DNA from: Pinguiococcus pyrenoidosus
Lineage: Eukaryota; Sar; Pinguiophyceae; Pinguiochrysidales; Pinguiochrysidaceae
NCBI GenBank assembly: GCA_019677205.1
Contig: JAAMXY010001516.1
Span: forward strand, 62,001 to 126,000
DNA length: 64,000 nucleotides
Reading direction: 5' to 3'
The position numbers and the translations under genes were made by a program. The notes beneath the pieces are model-generated. The model had not been told where the DNA came from. It did no database searches and saw only the letters and a list, made by a program, of their open reading frames with translations. Below, piece after piece: positions 42,164-53,256 of this stretch; positions within the stretch are counted from its first letter, which is position 1; every line of letters begins with the position of its first letter.

Positions 42164-43450
42164 CGTTCGCAGAAGAACTATTAGCGTTTGAATGGAATCT
42201 TAGTTTGGGCGGTTGTATTTTGCGCTGTACGCCAGATGCAATCCTTGGCAAAACCATGCCATTGACGATGGCTCATTCTGGTGGTGTTTGTGCTGCGGCC
42301 AAGGCGAGATTCTTGCCAGGTCACGGAAGACAATTGGCTTCGGAGACCGTTGATCGGAGGTGGGCGGAAGGTAACGCTGCTCGGTCGACAGAAGCCATCG
42401 GAAGCGTATCTTCACCTGCGAATCTTCAGCGTTTTTCGCATCTTCGCCGTCTTTGTGTTCTGCAATGCGCGCTCTCGAGCTGGCATCTTCGGGTGCTGAA
42501 GTTCCATTGTCCATTCGAAATGAATGCAAAGCTTCCGACTTAGTCCCACTGCTGGATGGTGCTCATGTCCTTCGCCTGTTGCCATTCAAATGCAACCGTT
42601 CGACTTTCTTCCTCTTTCCCGCCAAAAACAAGCCAACGGTCGCCTGAGGCTCTAGATTTCACATTTGCTACTGGAACGCACGTGGGAAGCTCAAAACGTG
42701 GAAGTGAAGAGTTCCGGAATTTTGCAAGCACGCAAGTGTTGGATCCTCGGCTTTTTGAATGTTGGAGCAATGGTATGGCAGTTGAAGAGTCGCTTGTGAT
42801 GACAAGAGCCGAGCGAATCGTCGTACGGAGAATCTGCCAGCTGTTCCGTTGGCTGGTTTATGGAGGGGATCAGGCTATGATGCAAGCCAACGCCCATGTC
42901 CTGATCAGATCTGATTCGCTCTAGAAATCCTAGGCTGTGGATCGAGCGATCTATATCGACCTATTTTTGAGATCCCTACTAAAGATTCTCGAGGATGTAG
43001 CGAATCATAAGGAGTGCAAGCGGTGATCCACTCACACGCTTAGGACGCGTTGAGACCGGTACATGAGTGGACTATGAATAAGAGCGACTCCTGATTGTTT
43101 ATAATTTAAAACACATCTTCCAATGAGGAGAGGGAGACGGGACGCCAACAACTTGAATCTTCGAGGGAGCTCCCTCCAATGATACCAGCGGTGAAGAGTT
43201 TTCAAACTTTCAAATTCCACATTGATCATGAGGTTTCCGTTAGCGAATACGTATCCGCATTGACCATCCATACATTGCGATACCCAGAAAAATACTCAGG
43301 ATAGCACGCCCGACTTGGAAATCGCGCCGCATGTGCCGTTTTCAAGAGCTTCTGCACCTCTTCGCCGATCCGCGACGCAGTTCACCGCCATCTTGCAGCG
43401 CCCAACTCGGGGGATTTCCACGCGAAGCGTTGCAAAGGCCTGCAGCAAAG
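42164..43450. other. divergent spacer, no gene recognised
   Basis: It lies between family B copy 3 (reverse) and the small gene at 43451. A short AT-rich patch sits at 43085-43120. A 122-codon forward frame (42556-42924) has no domain and no supporting splice sites. Confidence 0.45.
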
Positions 43451-44057
43451 ATGTCTGCCGACGTCCGTCAGGTAAGCCCGAGGAGGGTCGCGAATCTTCT
43501 ATGCCTTGACAACACCAGCTTCTCTGTTTGCCTGATGCCCCGCTTCCTCGACGCCTTCGCAGCATGGGAGGCCTGCATCTCGCGGCCGGAGCCTTGGAGA
43601 GTGTCTTGCGGTGTGCGCGGCCATCGCCGGCGCGGCGATGGCCGCGCAAAGAGAAGCGGATTCCCGCGCTGTGGTGGGGTCTCAGAACAACGCCGGACAC
43701 CATGCGAGCACCGGGAGCGACGCCAGATCGGACGAGATCGCCAGCCTCCAGATGCGGATGAGCGACGTTCTGCAAGAGCTCCAGGTGTCGCGCGGCGTCG
43801 GAAACCAAGCGGAGCAGCAGGATCTGCGGAGTGCTCTTCGAAGCGGACCTCCGAACCGAATGCATGAAGCTGGCGACGAGGAGGCGGCGGTGGACAACGA
43901 GCCTGCAGGGGAGGCCCATGCCGGCCTCCTCGCGGCCTTGGACGCGGTCATGGATGCACTCCCGGAAGCATTTCAAGGAGAGGACATGGACTACCGCATG
44001 CTGCAGGACCAGAAGGATAGTCTGGTGGCGGATCTCCGCGACCCTCGCTCAGCTTAG
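43451..44057 (+). CDS. unknown protein of 171 residues (2 exons)
   Basis: Exon 1 is 43451-43471 (MSADVRQ) and exon 2 is 43563-44057, joined in phase 0 over a 91-base GT-AG intron. The protein has a moderately hydrophobic Ala-rich segment (LAVCAAIAGAAMAAQREADS). A short helical stretch follows (DEIASLQMRMSDVLQELQVS) that could pair as a coiled coil. The end is acidic (ALPEAFQGEDMDYRMLQDQK, then DSLVADLRDPRSA). No family recognised. The tiny first exon is supported by phase and by a good start context. Confidence 0.58.
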
Positions 44058-44760
44058 CTGGGCTGGCGGCGGTGGTCGTCCTTGCCTCCGACGAACCACT
44101 GCCGAGCTTCTGCGCATCGGGGGCGTGATCGACTTCCACGACATCGGAGCAGAGGAAGGAAGATGTTTCGGGGGTTTCCATGGCGAGGCGAATCATGTAA
44201 AGCAAGCAAAGCACTCGGAGCAACAATGGCGGCGGAATCGTTCAGAACCTCGACGCGCTGTAAGCTATGGGTCGTGTTAAGATCGTGTACATATGTTTCA
44301 TTGTCCGGTGCGGTACTGCCGGGACTGGCGTTTCTCTCCGGTGCAGACTGGCGTGAGGATAATTTTCGAGGAGCGGCGGCACCTGTAGATGGTCGATGGT
44401 GTACTTTTCGACGCCGCCAGACAGGACGTTTCGCTTGGCAAGGAACTTTCACCGTGCTGCCCGTGAATTGCAAGATCACCGCCTGGTGTTCCTGCCGACG
44501 TGGGTGTCGATGCGCGGGATTGTGAGATCGTCCGTCGCCGTCCGGAAGGAGGAAGCAGGCGGTGATCTTGCGACGGAACCTTCGAAAACTCTGGCAGACG
44601 AGCGAACGCGTTTGCTTCGGTGGGGGAGATCTCAGGATGATAGGCCGCGACAGACTCTTCATAGCGAGTGTGCGAGATATCGATCTGATAAGGGAAGCGC
44701 GGCGGAGAGATGCCAAGGACCAAGTCATGCGAGCGGCCAACATGTAAGGAAGAGTCTTGT

Positions 44761-44776
44761 AGAGAGAGAGAGAGAG
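44761..44776. repeat. AG dinucleotide run (8 units)
   Basis: A perfect (AG)8 microsatellite in the spacer. Confidence 0.9.
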
Positions 44777-45063
44777 ACACTGTGTAAAAAAGAAATTCGA
44801 AAGGCCATAAAAAGAGAAAACTGCCTAAAACCTAGAAAAAGACCGTGTAGATCGGAGGGAAGCCAGTTTTGTAGACATCCTTTCTCCCACTTCTGACTCT
44901 CCCTCACTTATCCCTGCAACATGCCAAACCTGCAGCTTCGCGACTACCCTTGCTTCTATTGCGCGGAGCATGGGACAAGACGAAAGGTCAGCTGCACCGC
45001 ATCGCTTCGCACCGGTCAAGAATTGCTCCTCTTGGAGAGAAGAACGGCAGGCAGGGGCTCGGA

Positions 45064-45105
45064 GAAGCGACTCGTTGGAGGAAGCGACTCGTTGGAGGAA
45101 GCGAC
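45064..45105. repeat. 17-bp tandem repeat, 2.5 copies
   Basis: The unit gaagcgactcgttggag occurs at 45064-45080 and 45081-45097, with a partial third copy. Confidence 0.88.
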
Positions 45106-45402
45106 ATGGCCACGGAAGCACGGTGGCGATCGAAGCACGACGTCTCGGACCTTAAGCGCAAACCACAGCCGGTGCTGCTGCACGCGCTGGATGCAGCCGC
45201 CATCACATCAGAGTGTGGCGAAGCCTAGCCCCGGAGCGCCTGCACCGCCTACGCCGAGGCTGGTTCTAGCGCAACCCAACTCGTCCCAACCCGAGCTCAA
45301 AGCCTCTCGCATCAGTCAGTACGTGGACAACGCACCCAACAACCACAATCCATCCAAGCCGTGCTACGGCCGGCTTCCTCGAGATGAGGCGGAGGCGGCA
45401 GA

Positions 45403-45467
45403 ACCGCGAAAACCGCGAAAATCGCGGATCAGGAGCGAAAACTGCGGATCAGGAGCGAAAAGTGCGG
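45403..45467. repeat. short tandem repeats (9-bp and 20-bp units)
   Basis: accgcgaaa-type 9-mers are followed by two copies of gcggatcaggagcgaaaact (45424-45443 and 45444-45463, the second with two end changes). Confidence 0.85.
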
Positions 45468-45833
45468 AACAACTTCGTTTGGTGTGCTTTTGCGCTGCTC
45501 ATCAGAAGAATGCATCAATAATTGGTCGTCGTTCCTTTCATCACTGCTTCCTTCACCCTTGTATGAAGTCATGCGAACGTTGAAACTGTCTTAGGACACT
45601 CGTACAATGCACCCAGAGTGTCGCGCTTCCGGGAATGACGTCGCACGATGTCGAAACGGCTGAGGGGATTGGTTCCTGCCGGCCGTTTCCTTTGGCCCGA
45701 TTGGCTGATTTTTAAGCAAGGATGCGAAACTTTCTTCCAACAAGAACGGAAACGACTGAACGTCTGAGCCTCCTGCGGCGTCGAGAGGAGGGCCCCCGAC
45801 TCCAAGAGCGGCGCCGCCTGTCCTCTGACCAAA

Positions 45834-48191
45834 ATGGCGCGGGAGCGGTCCAAGGCTGGCGCGAAATGGGTGGTGAGTCATGCTTGCTGTAGCACCTGCC
45901 TGCACCGTGGCGTACGTTCACCGACTGAGAATCTCTCTGCCTACAGCGTCGTTGCGACTCGTTCATCGTGCGTCCCATTGCCGTCTGCCTCCTCGTGCTC
46001 GGTAGCCTCTTCGTGGCGAGCACGACGCGCCACTTGAACCCCATCGCCACAGCTTCTCGGCGCCTGCGAGCCAGGCACTTCACGGAGGGAGACCTCGAGC
46101 ACAGTTCTGCTGGCCCGCAGGCGGAGGTAACAGCTCCGTCGGTCGCGGACACCACAGCAAGGGAGGAACTCCACGACAGCGATGGCATGGCTACCCGAGA
46201 GAGAGATGGAGACTCCTCGGCCGAGGTGGGGCCTTCGCTGTTGGACGTTCAAATGTGGGCGGCGCGGGCGCATCGGCGGCTGTCCGATAGTGAGGACGAC
46301 GATGGAGGCCTGTTCCCTCCTGACGTTATCCTCAAGGATCCGCTGGGGAGCTCGTCGAATGCCTCCCACAACATCCCGATGCTGATCTTCTACGTGATCG
46401 GCATCATCTATGCCTTCTACGGTATCGGCATCACCTGCGACGCCTTCTTTGTCGTCGCTCTTGAGCAGATCGTCGAGCAGTGGGACATCAGCGAAGACGT
46501 GGCTGGCGCAACCTTCATGGCTGCGGGAGGCTCAGCGCCAGAGCTCGCCACCAGCGTCATGGGCGTCTTCGTCGCGCAGAATGACGTCGGTTTCGGAGCG
46601 ATTGTGGGCTCGGCGGTCTTCAACGTCCTCTTCGTGATCGGCCTCTGCGCCATCTTCGCCCTGAAGACCCTCGAACTAACATGGTGGCCCCTGTTCCGGG
46701 ACACTTCCTACTACATCTTCGGCCTCGCCGTGCTTGCGCTCTTTGTGAGCGATCAGAAGGTTGAGGCGTACGAGGCCGCAATCCTGCTGGTCATGTATGG
46801 CGGCTACGTGACGATCATGAAGTACAACGTTCCACTCCAGGGCATCGTTGCCAAGTATGTGCCGTGGGACACCTCTCCTCCCGGCGCCGACGCCGACGCC
46901 GAGGACCTGACCGACGACGGAAGCGGCGAGAAACCAGGCTCGAAGCAGTACCTTCGCATGAAGACCATGGGGAGCTCGGACGGCCCAGAAGGGCACATCT
47001 CCAGAAGCTTCTCCCGGGTAAAGAGACCCACGAACATCGGTGGGAGGACTGGCAGCGGCACCATCAGCGGCAAGCCGTCCGCCGCAGGCCTGTTGGAGTC
47101 GAGCTCCTCGCGTCGCCTGACTGAGACCAGCGGGAAGAACAACAAGGTGGTTCCCGAACAAGCGACCACGAAAAGGAACTCCGAGCTGGAGCCGCTCGCT
47201 CTCCGTCCGGCGCAAACGGAAGGCAACGAGAAGAGCTCCAGCGCGGCCTCCGCCGGAGGAATCAAGGAAGTCGACGCCTCTCTGACCAAGGAGAAGTCCG
47301 GAATTCCAGGCCAACTCACCGGCTGCACTGTGGAGACGCAGAAGTTCGTGCTACCAGTGCCTCAGCCCATGAAGGATGGGGCGGATGGCGATGCCGCCGG
47401 CACAGGAAAGGACGGCAAGGGCGGCGACAGCGACGACGATGACGATGACGACGACGAGCTCCTGGTCTGGCCAGCCGATGGCGACTGGAAGGCGAAGATC
47501 CTGTTCCTCTTGTGCGCGCCCATCAATGTAGTGCTCGTGTACACAATCAAGGACTGTTCGAAGCCCGGCGCCGAGCGGTACTACTTCGTCACCTTCTTCA
47601 TGAGCCTCCTCTGGATTGCGGTGTTCTCGTACGGCATGGTGTGGTGGGCCATCACGATCGGCAAGGTACTCGGCATTCCGGCGATCGTCATGGGCTTGAC
47701 AGTTCTCGCCGCGGGCACGTCGATTCCCGATGCGCTCTCGAGCGTTATTGTTGCTAGGATGGGCTTCGGAGACATGGCCGTCTCCAGTAGTTTTGGGTCG
47801 AACATCTTTGATATCCTCATCGGCCTGCCACTGCCGTGGCTGGCCAAAACGGCATTCGTTGAGCCAGGATCGACCGTCAAGATCAACTCGCAGGGCATCA
47901 TCATCAGGTAACGACCTCGATCGCCAAGGATGAGGCTCAGTGGTACGCATGGCTAATTGACTCAAATGCGCAGCGTGCTTACGCTCCTATTGATGGTGGG
48001 AGCGGTGATTCTCGGGATTATTCTGCGCAATTGGAAACTTGATCGAAAGCTGGGCGGCGCCATGTTTCTACTTTACGGGGTAAGATGCATGAATCTCTTT
48101 CTGTTTGATTGGCCGTTTCACTCACAAGCTCTCTTCTCGGCAGGTATTCGTCGCAGAGACGTTAGTGCTGGAGCTTGTCATTTACGCTTGA
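45834..48191 (+). CDS. K+-dependent Na+/Ca2+ exchanger (NCKX/SLC24 type)
   Basis: Exons 45834-45872, 45947-47907, 47974-48079 and 48144-48191 join in phase to 717 residues. A signal-anchor-like helix (IAVCLLVLGSLFVAS) starts the protein. The alpha-1 repeat reads GATFMAAGGSAPELATS, identical to the NCKX consensus except one residue. The alpha-2 repeat reads GLTVLAAGTSIPDALSSVIV and SSSFGSNIFDILIGLPLPW. Together they bind Na+, Ca2+ and K+; the Asp of SIPDA is the residue linked to K+ dependence in NCKX. A long cytosolic loop of some 210 residues between the two halves ends in an Asp run. About 11 hydrophobic helices are visible. It should export Ca2+ at the plasma membrane or an endomembrane. 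The first exon and the final two exons (last helices) are set by phase. Confidence 0.93.
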
Positions 48192-48331
48192 GAACGCTGT
48201 CGGGCAGTCCGTGAAGCACTCCATTATCTCCGACACTTAGAGAATAAGATGCTCATACGTTGACTTGTCCAATAAGGCATTGCCAAATCCATTCATTCGT
48301 AGATCTGCGTCTCTCGCCGAAGCGATTCGCT

Positions 48332-49418
48332 TCAGAACAAGCACAAGGAATCAGGGGCGGCAAGGTAACCGCCATCGACTGGTAAACAGGCGCCGTTGAT
48401 CATCGAAGCCTCGTCGCTGAGCAGAAATGAGATCACGCTCGTAACTTCCTCCACCTATCACAGCGGATTCATTCGTTTGGGCGGGCGGGGACGGAGCAAC
48501 GAAAGAAAGATGTGCGAGGCGGGCCTGCGCGAAGATCCTGCTTGTGCACGAACAGCTCCTACCTCTGCGAATCTTCCCAATGGAATCTTTGACAGCATCG
48601 GCGCCGCTTTCGTGAAATCCTCCCATATCTTGGACGTCTCCTCCGTGAGGACTACGGTGGGATTCACCGAGTTGACGCGGATCCCGTACACCCCAAACTC
48701 CAAAGCCATCACTCTTGTGAGCTGGTCGAGTGCCCCTTTGCCTGGCGCCCGCCGGGAAACAAGAAGGTCAGATGCTCCTCCACCGGCCCAATCGCATTCT
48801 CGCAAGGGGAGGCGTACTTGCGCAGTACGCCCCGTGTTCCCGAAGGCCCACTTGTGAAGCCTTGCTGCTCACGTTCACGATTGCACCCTTGACCTTCCGG
48901 TTGATGATCGACCATGCCGTGACCTGCGGGCAACCCATGTTGTGCGCCTGAGCGTCGACGCTCGCAACCGTGGCTTCTGCACGCCCGACGCACCTGAGCT
49001 GCTATCATGGGCGCAGTCACGTTCACCTGCATTGTGTACTGCATGTCCTCGAAGCTGCACTTCAGCAGAGGTGCGGTGGCCGCAACTCCTGCGTTGTTGA
49101 CGAGGAGGTCAAGGTCGCCAGCGCTATCGCGGAGCTCGTGAAGCAGCGTTGCGCTGTCCGACGCGTCGATGATCAGCGGCTGGACACAATCTCGCTGATA
49201 CAAGGACGAGCATTCCTCTCTCAGGCTCTCCAGGTTCACCGCTGTCCTCGACACCGCCACCACGTCCGCTCCTTCTTTGCACAGTGACTTGACCACTTCT
49301 CGGCCGATCCCACGCCCGGCCCCGGTTACGAGCGCTCGCTTGCCTAGGCACCACGCTTATCAGCTCTATGACGAGACAAAAACTCAGAATGCGGGCACAA
49401 TGCACCAGCGAATCTCAT
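48332..49418 (-). CDS. L-xylulose reductase/carbonyl reductase-like SDR (DCXR-like)
   Basis: Reverse exons 49418-49406 (only 13 bases, MRFA), 49343-48994, 48947-48818, 48741-48563 and 48454-48332 join in phase to 264 residues. The NADP(H) motif is [16 protein letters not shown], followed by [14 protein letters not shown], whose Arg after VVAVS favours NADPH. NNAG is present, the catalytic Ser lies in [10 protein letters not shown], and the Tyr/Lys pair is [19 protein letters not shown] and [13 protein letters not shown], then [20 protein letters not shown], are specific to the DCXR/tetrameric carbonyl reductase branch. It should reduce L-xylulose or other carbonyls in the cytosol. The last nine residues after GGYLAAP are extra and include a Cys. 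Confidence 0.9.
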
Positions 49419-50027
49419 GGTCGGTTGGAGGTGAAACCCGAATCGACGATATCCAGTTGCAATCCTGCGCAAAAAAGAGGAGCTCAGCTTTTGTAAAGGC
49501 AAGCTAAGATTCGATCGTGAGGCCCTTGTCCAAGACAAGAAAGCGAAGCGAATGGGCTCCCATCAGGCCATCGTAGTCATTGTTTCCTCAGCATCGACAG
49601 CTGCCTCAGCTGTTATCGAGGTTTGTCATCTTCGGGAGAGCATGTGCGGACTCCAACTCTGTGATCCTGCGACTCTGGACTCAAGTGTGTACCTTGGGTT
49701 TTGGCAAACGCAGTCCAACTTTAACGGCCTTCGCAGGCGGCAAGCGGCAAAAGCGCTGACAAGGAGGCGAAAAAGGCGGGAGCAATCCCCGTGCAAAATT
49801 CAGCGAAATTGGTCCGTGACTTTCCTCGAGGTAGCGATATCAAACGCTCGAGATCGAAACAGATATCCTCGTCTTACCCCAAAACGATCCTTCGAAGAAT
49901 GGTCGGAGTGATGGACGGTTACAGATGTCCCGTCGGCGGAGATATTCTGCGCCGTGCGCCATAGCCACAAAGCGCGCCGCGAAGTGAGCAGACCGCGCAC
50001 CAAGCGTTCCTCTCGAGCAGTGAGCAG
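49419..50027. promoter_or_regulatory. divergent spacer, no gene recognised
   Basis: It lies between the starts of the SDR and the chromo-BTB gene. No AT-rich trough as strong as elsewhere. Open frames are short. Confidence 0.4.
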
Positions 50028-51607
50028 ATGGACGAACCGCCGCAGCCCTCGTTCGTCATCGGCGAAATGGTGGACGCCAGGTTCGTGGCCTGCTTCTGTT
50101 GCCGGCGCGAACTTCTACGCATTTCTCAGCTCATGTTTGGTATCTTCTCCGCCACTGCGCGCAGAGACAGCGTCAACCACTGGTACGAAAGCCGGGTTCT
50201 GGAGCGCCGCACCACCGGAACCGGCGAAACCGAGTACTACGTCCACTTCCGCGGCTGGCAGCCCAGATTTGACACCTGGGTGCGTCCAGGGCGTTGCCGT
50301 GCTCAGCGTCGGATTCGCCACAGATTGTCACAGTGCTTCTGTTTGCAGGTGTCTGGAGACGCGATCGCACCGGTGCATACGAAGACGCAAGACTGGCGAC
50401 CCACCTTGCGAGTGGGCGACGCTTTGGAGTTCAGTGAGCGGCCTGGCCGCTGGCTGTATGCGACGGTATGCTTCCGCAAATGTTCGCACGCCGTGAGTTG
50501 GCTCTAAGCTCTTCTCCCGGCTTCGTAGGTGACCGATGTCTCTCGCAGCGCGAACAGTGGTGAAACGATGTTCGTCGCGGTCCGCAAGGAAAGTTGCCGA
50601 GGCTCCCAGGAGCCCAGCATCTGGGTGGACGTGGACTGTGAGAAGCTGTGCCCAACGAACACCCATTTGCGCAACCACCCGCCGCCGTCGACGCCGGCGA
50701 TGGACAACGCGCGTGCCGGCGACAAGGACGCCTCCAGCAGGGCCGGGCAGCTGGGCGTGTCACTGTGGCACCTACGCAAGCAAGGCCTGCTCACGGACCT
50801 CGAGCTGGAGGTTGCCGGCGAGATCTTCCTCGTCCACCGCTGCGTCCTTGCTGCGGCGTCCGGCGTCTTTCGTGCCATGTTCTCTGCCCACACGAAGGAC
50901 AAGGACGCTCGGCGCTTGTACCTGCCGGACCTGCTGCCGCAGACGTTCTTCGACATGATCAAGTTCGTGTACACCTCGTGCATAGACACCTCCTTGGACA
51001 ACGATCACCATGTCGAAGACTTCCTCGAGGCCTCGGAAGAAGGCGTCCACGAGGCCTCGAAAGTCGACATGGACGTGGACGACACGGAGAGCAGGTGCGC
51101 AAGCTCTTCCCTTGGTTCCCGATTGCTTCCCGCCCGCTCCTCACGCCATTCCGCAGGGCCATGGCACTGAACAGGGTGATGGCCTTGCCGAGTCCTCCCA
51201 CAGAAATGGGGATGCAGGACCAGGACAAGTCCCGGAAGAGCCAGGAAAAGCGCCAGAAGAGGAGCGAAGCAGAGCCGTACAGCACGGGGCGACTCGTTCG
51301 CCTCGTGCTTGCGTCGGATCGCTTTGACATTCGCTCGCTCACGGCGGCCTGCGAAGAGCAGCTTAGCAACAGTCTGAACAGCAGGAACCTGCTGCGGATT
51401 CTGGCTCTGTCGCGGCACCTCCATCTCCGGAGTCTTGAAGCCGCCGCCCAGAAGTTCTTTGTCGACAACGCGAGCGACATCGTCATCAGTCCTTCCTTTG
51501 GAACTTTGCTGGCCGGCGACAAAGGTTTTGAGCTGGCTTGGGAGGCTGGATGGGACGAAGTGGTTGATGACACGAGTGCATACACGGAGGATGAGTCCAA
51601 AGACTAG
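50028..51607 (+). CDS. chromo-barrel/Tudor-like plus BTB/POZ (BACK-like) protein
   Basis: Exons 50028-50080, 50165-50279, 50349-50465, 50529-51094 and 51157-51607 join in phase to 433 residues. The N-terminus has a chromo-barrel-like unit: GEMVDARDSVNHWYESRVLE, then ETEYYVHFRGWQPRFDTWV. A second beta-rich unit (RVGDALEFSERPGRWLYATV) follows. The BTB domain covers GLLTDLELEVAGEIFLVHRC, VLAAASGVFRAMFS and LPDLLPQTFFDMIKFVYTSC. A C-terminal helical BACK-like part reads LASDRFDIRSLTAACEEQLS and LLRILALSRHLHLRSLEAAA. BTB-BACK proteins usually link Cullin-3 to substrates; a chromo-barrel head suggests a histone or chromatin reader. The combination is unusual. All domains lie in one phase-consistent model, and exon 4 holds both the second beta unit and BTB. 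Confidence 0.82.
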
Positions 51608-51625
51608 ACCCTGAGATTGCGTCCA

Positions 51626-51661
51626 GGCGGCGGCGGCGGCGGCTGCTGCTGCTGCTGCTGC
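51626..51661. repeat. GCG/CTG trinucleotide microsatellite
   Basis: (GGC)n passes directly into (TGC)n in the 3' flank of the chromo-BTB gene. Confidence 0.88.
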
Positions 51662-51754
51662 GAAGCTCACATGACTCGGTCGAGTGGGAGACCCCATCAT
51701 CCGGTTTTTAGACGTCGCGCGCGGGCGCTAGCCTCATCTGTACCTCACCAGGCT

Positions 51755-52815
51755 TTATAGCAGCTTCTCGGCCTCCGGCATCTCTTGCACTTCAATCAGC
51801 TTATCAACAATTCCGTAGTCCACCGCTTGCTGAGCCGACATGAAGTTGTCGCGGTCTAGGTCCTTGACGATCTGCTCCTGCGTCTGGCCGGTCATCATGG
51901 AGTACATCTTCACTAGATTGTCACGGATGCGCATGATCTGCGTGGCCTCCACCTTGATGTCTTCGGCCTGCCCCTGTGCGCCACCCATGGGCTGGTGGAT
52001 CATCACGCGCGAGTGCGGCAAGGCCATGCGCTTGCCCTTGGCGCCCGCGGCCAGCAGGAAGGAAGCCATGGAAGCGGAGATGCCCACGTTGATCGTCACC
52101 ACATCCGACTTGATGTGCTGCATGGTGTCGTAGATGGCCATCCCCGCAACGACGGACCCACCGGGGCAATTGAAGTACATGTAGATGGGCTTGTCGCTGT
52201 CCTCGGAATCCAGATACAGCAGGACGCCAATGATCTGGTTCGCGAACTCCTCGTCCAGCTCCTGCCCCACGAAGATGATGCGCTCGCGGTAGAGGCGGTT
52301 GTAGATGTCGATCCAGTCTGCGCTACCGGCACCCGGCACGCGGTAGGCCACCTTCGGGACGCCAATCGGCATCATCACCAAGGAGGAAGCGCCGCTCCGA
52401 GCGCCGTTCAGCCTAGTGTGGAAGAAGTTTAGGATCCAGTCACGTCCCTCAGCACTCCATCGTCACCACAACAGCTCTGGCTCTGGCCCTCCTAAGCGCT
52501 TCTCTCGAGAGCTCTATTCCTGTCCCCAGCGTCCGCGGCTGCCTCCGAGGCCTTCCTCCGCCTTCCATTTCCGCTCGGCTGGTCTCTTCAATCCACGAGA
52601 TGGAACCCTTCCCGCCCTCTCAACCGCTCTCCCTGACGTCTGCTCGGTCACCAAGTCTCTTCCTCTATGTTCTTGGCTTCCACGCCGGGTGCGCGCGCAC
52701 ATCGCGGAGCTGACCTGCTGGTGCGAGCCGCTTGCTGGAGACCGGGCCTGGCCAGGCCAAACGAGCTCGCAAGGGGCAGAAACGCCAAAATTGCCAGCAC
52801 CGCTTTCGTGTACAT
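51755..52815 (-). CDS. clpP: plastid-targeted ClpP protease subunit
   Basis: Reverse exons 52815-52715 and 52412-51755 join in phase 2 across a 302-base intron, giving 252 residues. The first exon encodes [18 protein letters not shown], then Phe ([20 protein letters not shown]): signal peptide, Phe at +1, transit peptide. The mature enzyme has [20 protein letters not shown] and [10 protein letters not shown]. The nucleophile Ser lies in [19 protein letters not shown], the His in [17 protein letters not shown], and the Asp in [16 protein letters not shown]. The triad is complete, so it is ClpP, not an inactive ClpR. The Ser motif lacks the usual GQAASM spelling. It should form the stromal Clp core with HSP100 partners. 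Divergent from the BSD gene. Confidence 0.93.
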
Positions 52816-53256
52816 CTTCTCTTCTAACAGGTACGGGCAGCGAGAAGCGCGCGAACGGGAAACAGCTGCTCAGTGGCTCACCCGCGGGACGCCACGAAAC
52901 CTCAAGAGCACCACTGGATCCGAGGCGATTATTTCAAATTATGCTCTACAAACTTAAGTACCTATCATCTTGGTATATATGATCCAATTCATTCATGAAT
53001 ATTTTAAATTTACAATTTTGCTATGATATGGTTCAAGCAATGGGCAATGCTGTGCAGCGTCGACAGAAAGCAGAATCGTCCGCCGCGCCACACGTCGGGT
53101 ACTCCTCTTCGCAAAGTTCGTGGCCTGCTCTGTCTGGAGAATGCTGCACTAGCTGCTGCGCGCACGAGAGCGCTGGGAATCCGTCTCTTTTCGCTCCATC
53201 GCGTGTGATTCTTTCGGCTCTCTTTGGAGCTCCTTTCCTGGAGGAGCGAACGGAGA
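52816..53256. promoter_or_regulatory. AT-rich divergent promoter spacer
   Basis: It lies between the starts of clpP (reverse) and the BSD gene (forward). Bases about 52925-53035 are AT-rich, flanked by GC-rich DNA. Confidence 0.45.

Larger units (their letters stand above)
44058..45833. other. spacer with simple repeats; weak open frames
   Basis: A forward tail near 44620-44747 (GRDRLFIASVRDIDLIREAR) looks coding but no complete gene could be built. An AG run lies at 44761-44776. Two CCAAT-type boxes (ATTGG at about 45668 and 45700) precede the exchanger gene. Confidence 0.4.

Noticed and set aside
44054-44896. Open frames of 160-229 codons on both strands
   Set aside because: They overlap each other, have no domain and no consistent splice sites.
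46676-47328. Reverse frames inside the exchanger gene
   Set aside because: Shadows of the NCKX exon, whose alpha repeats are unambiguous.
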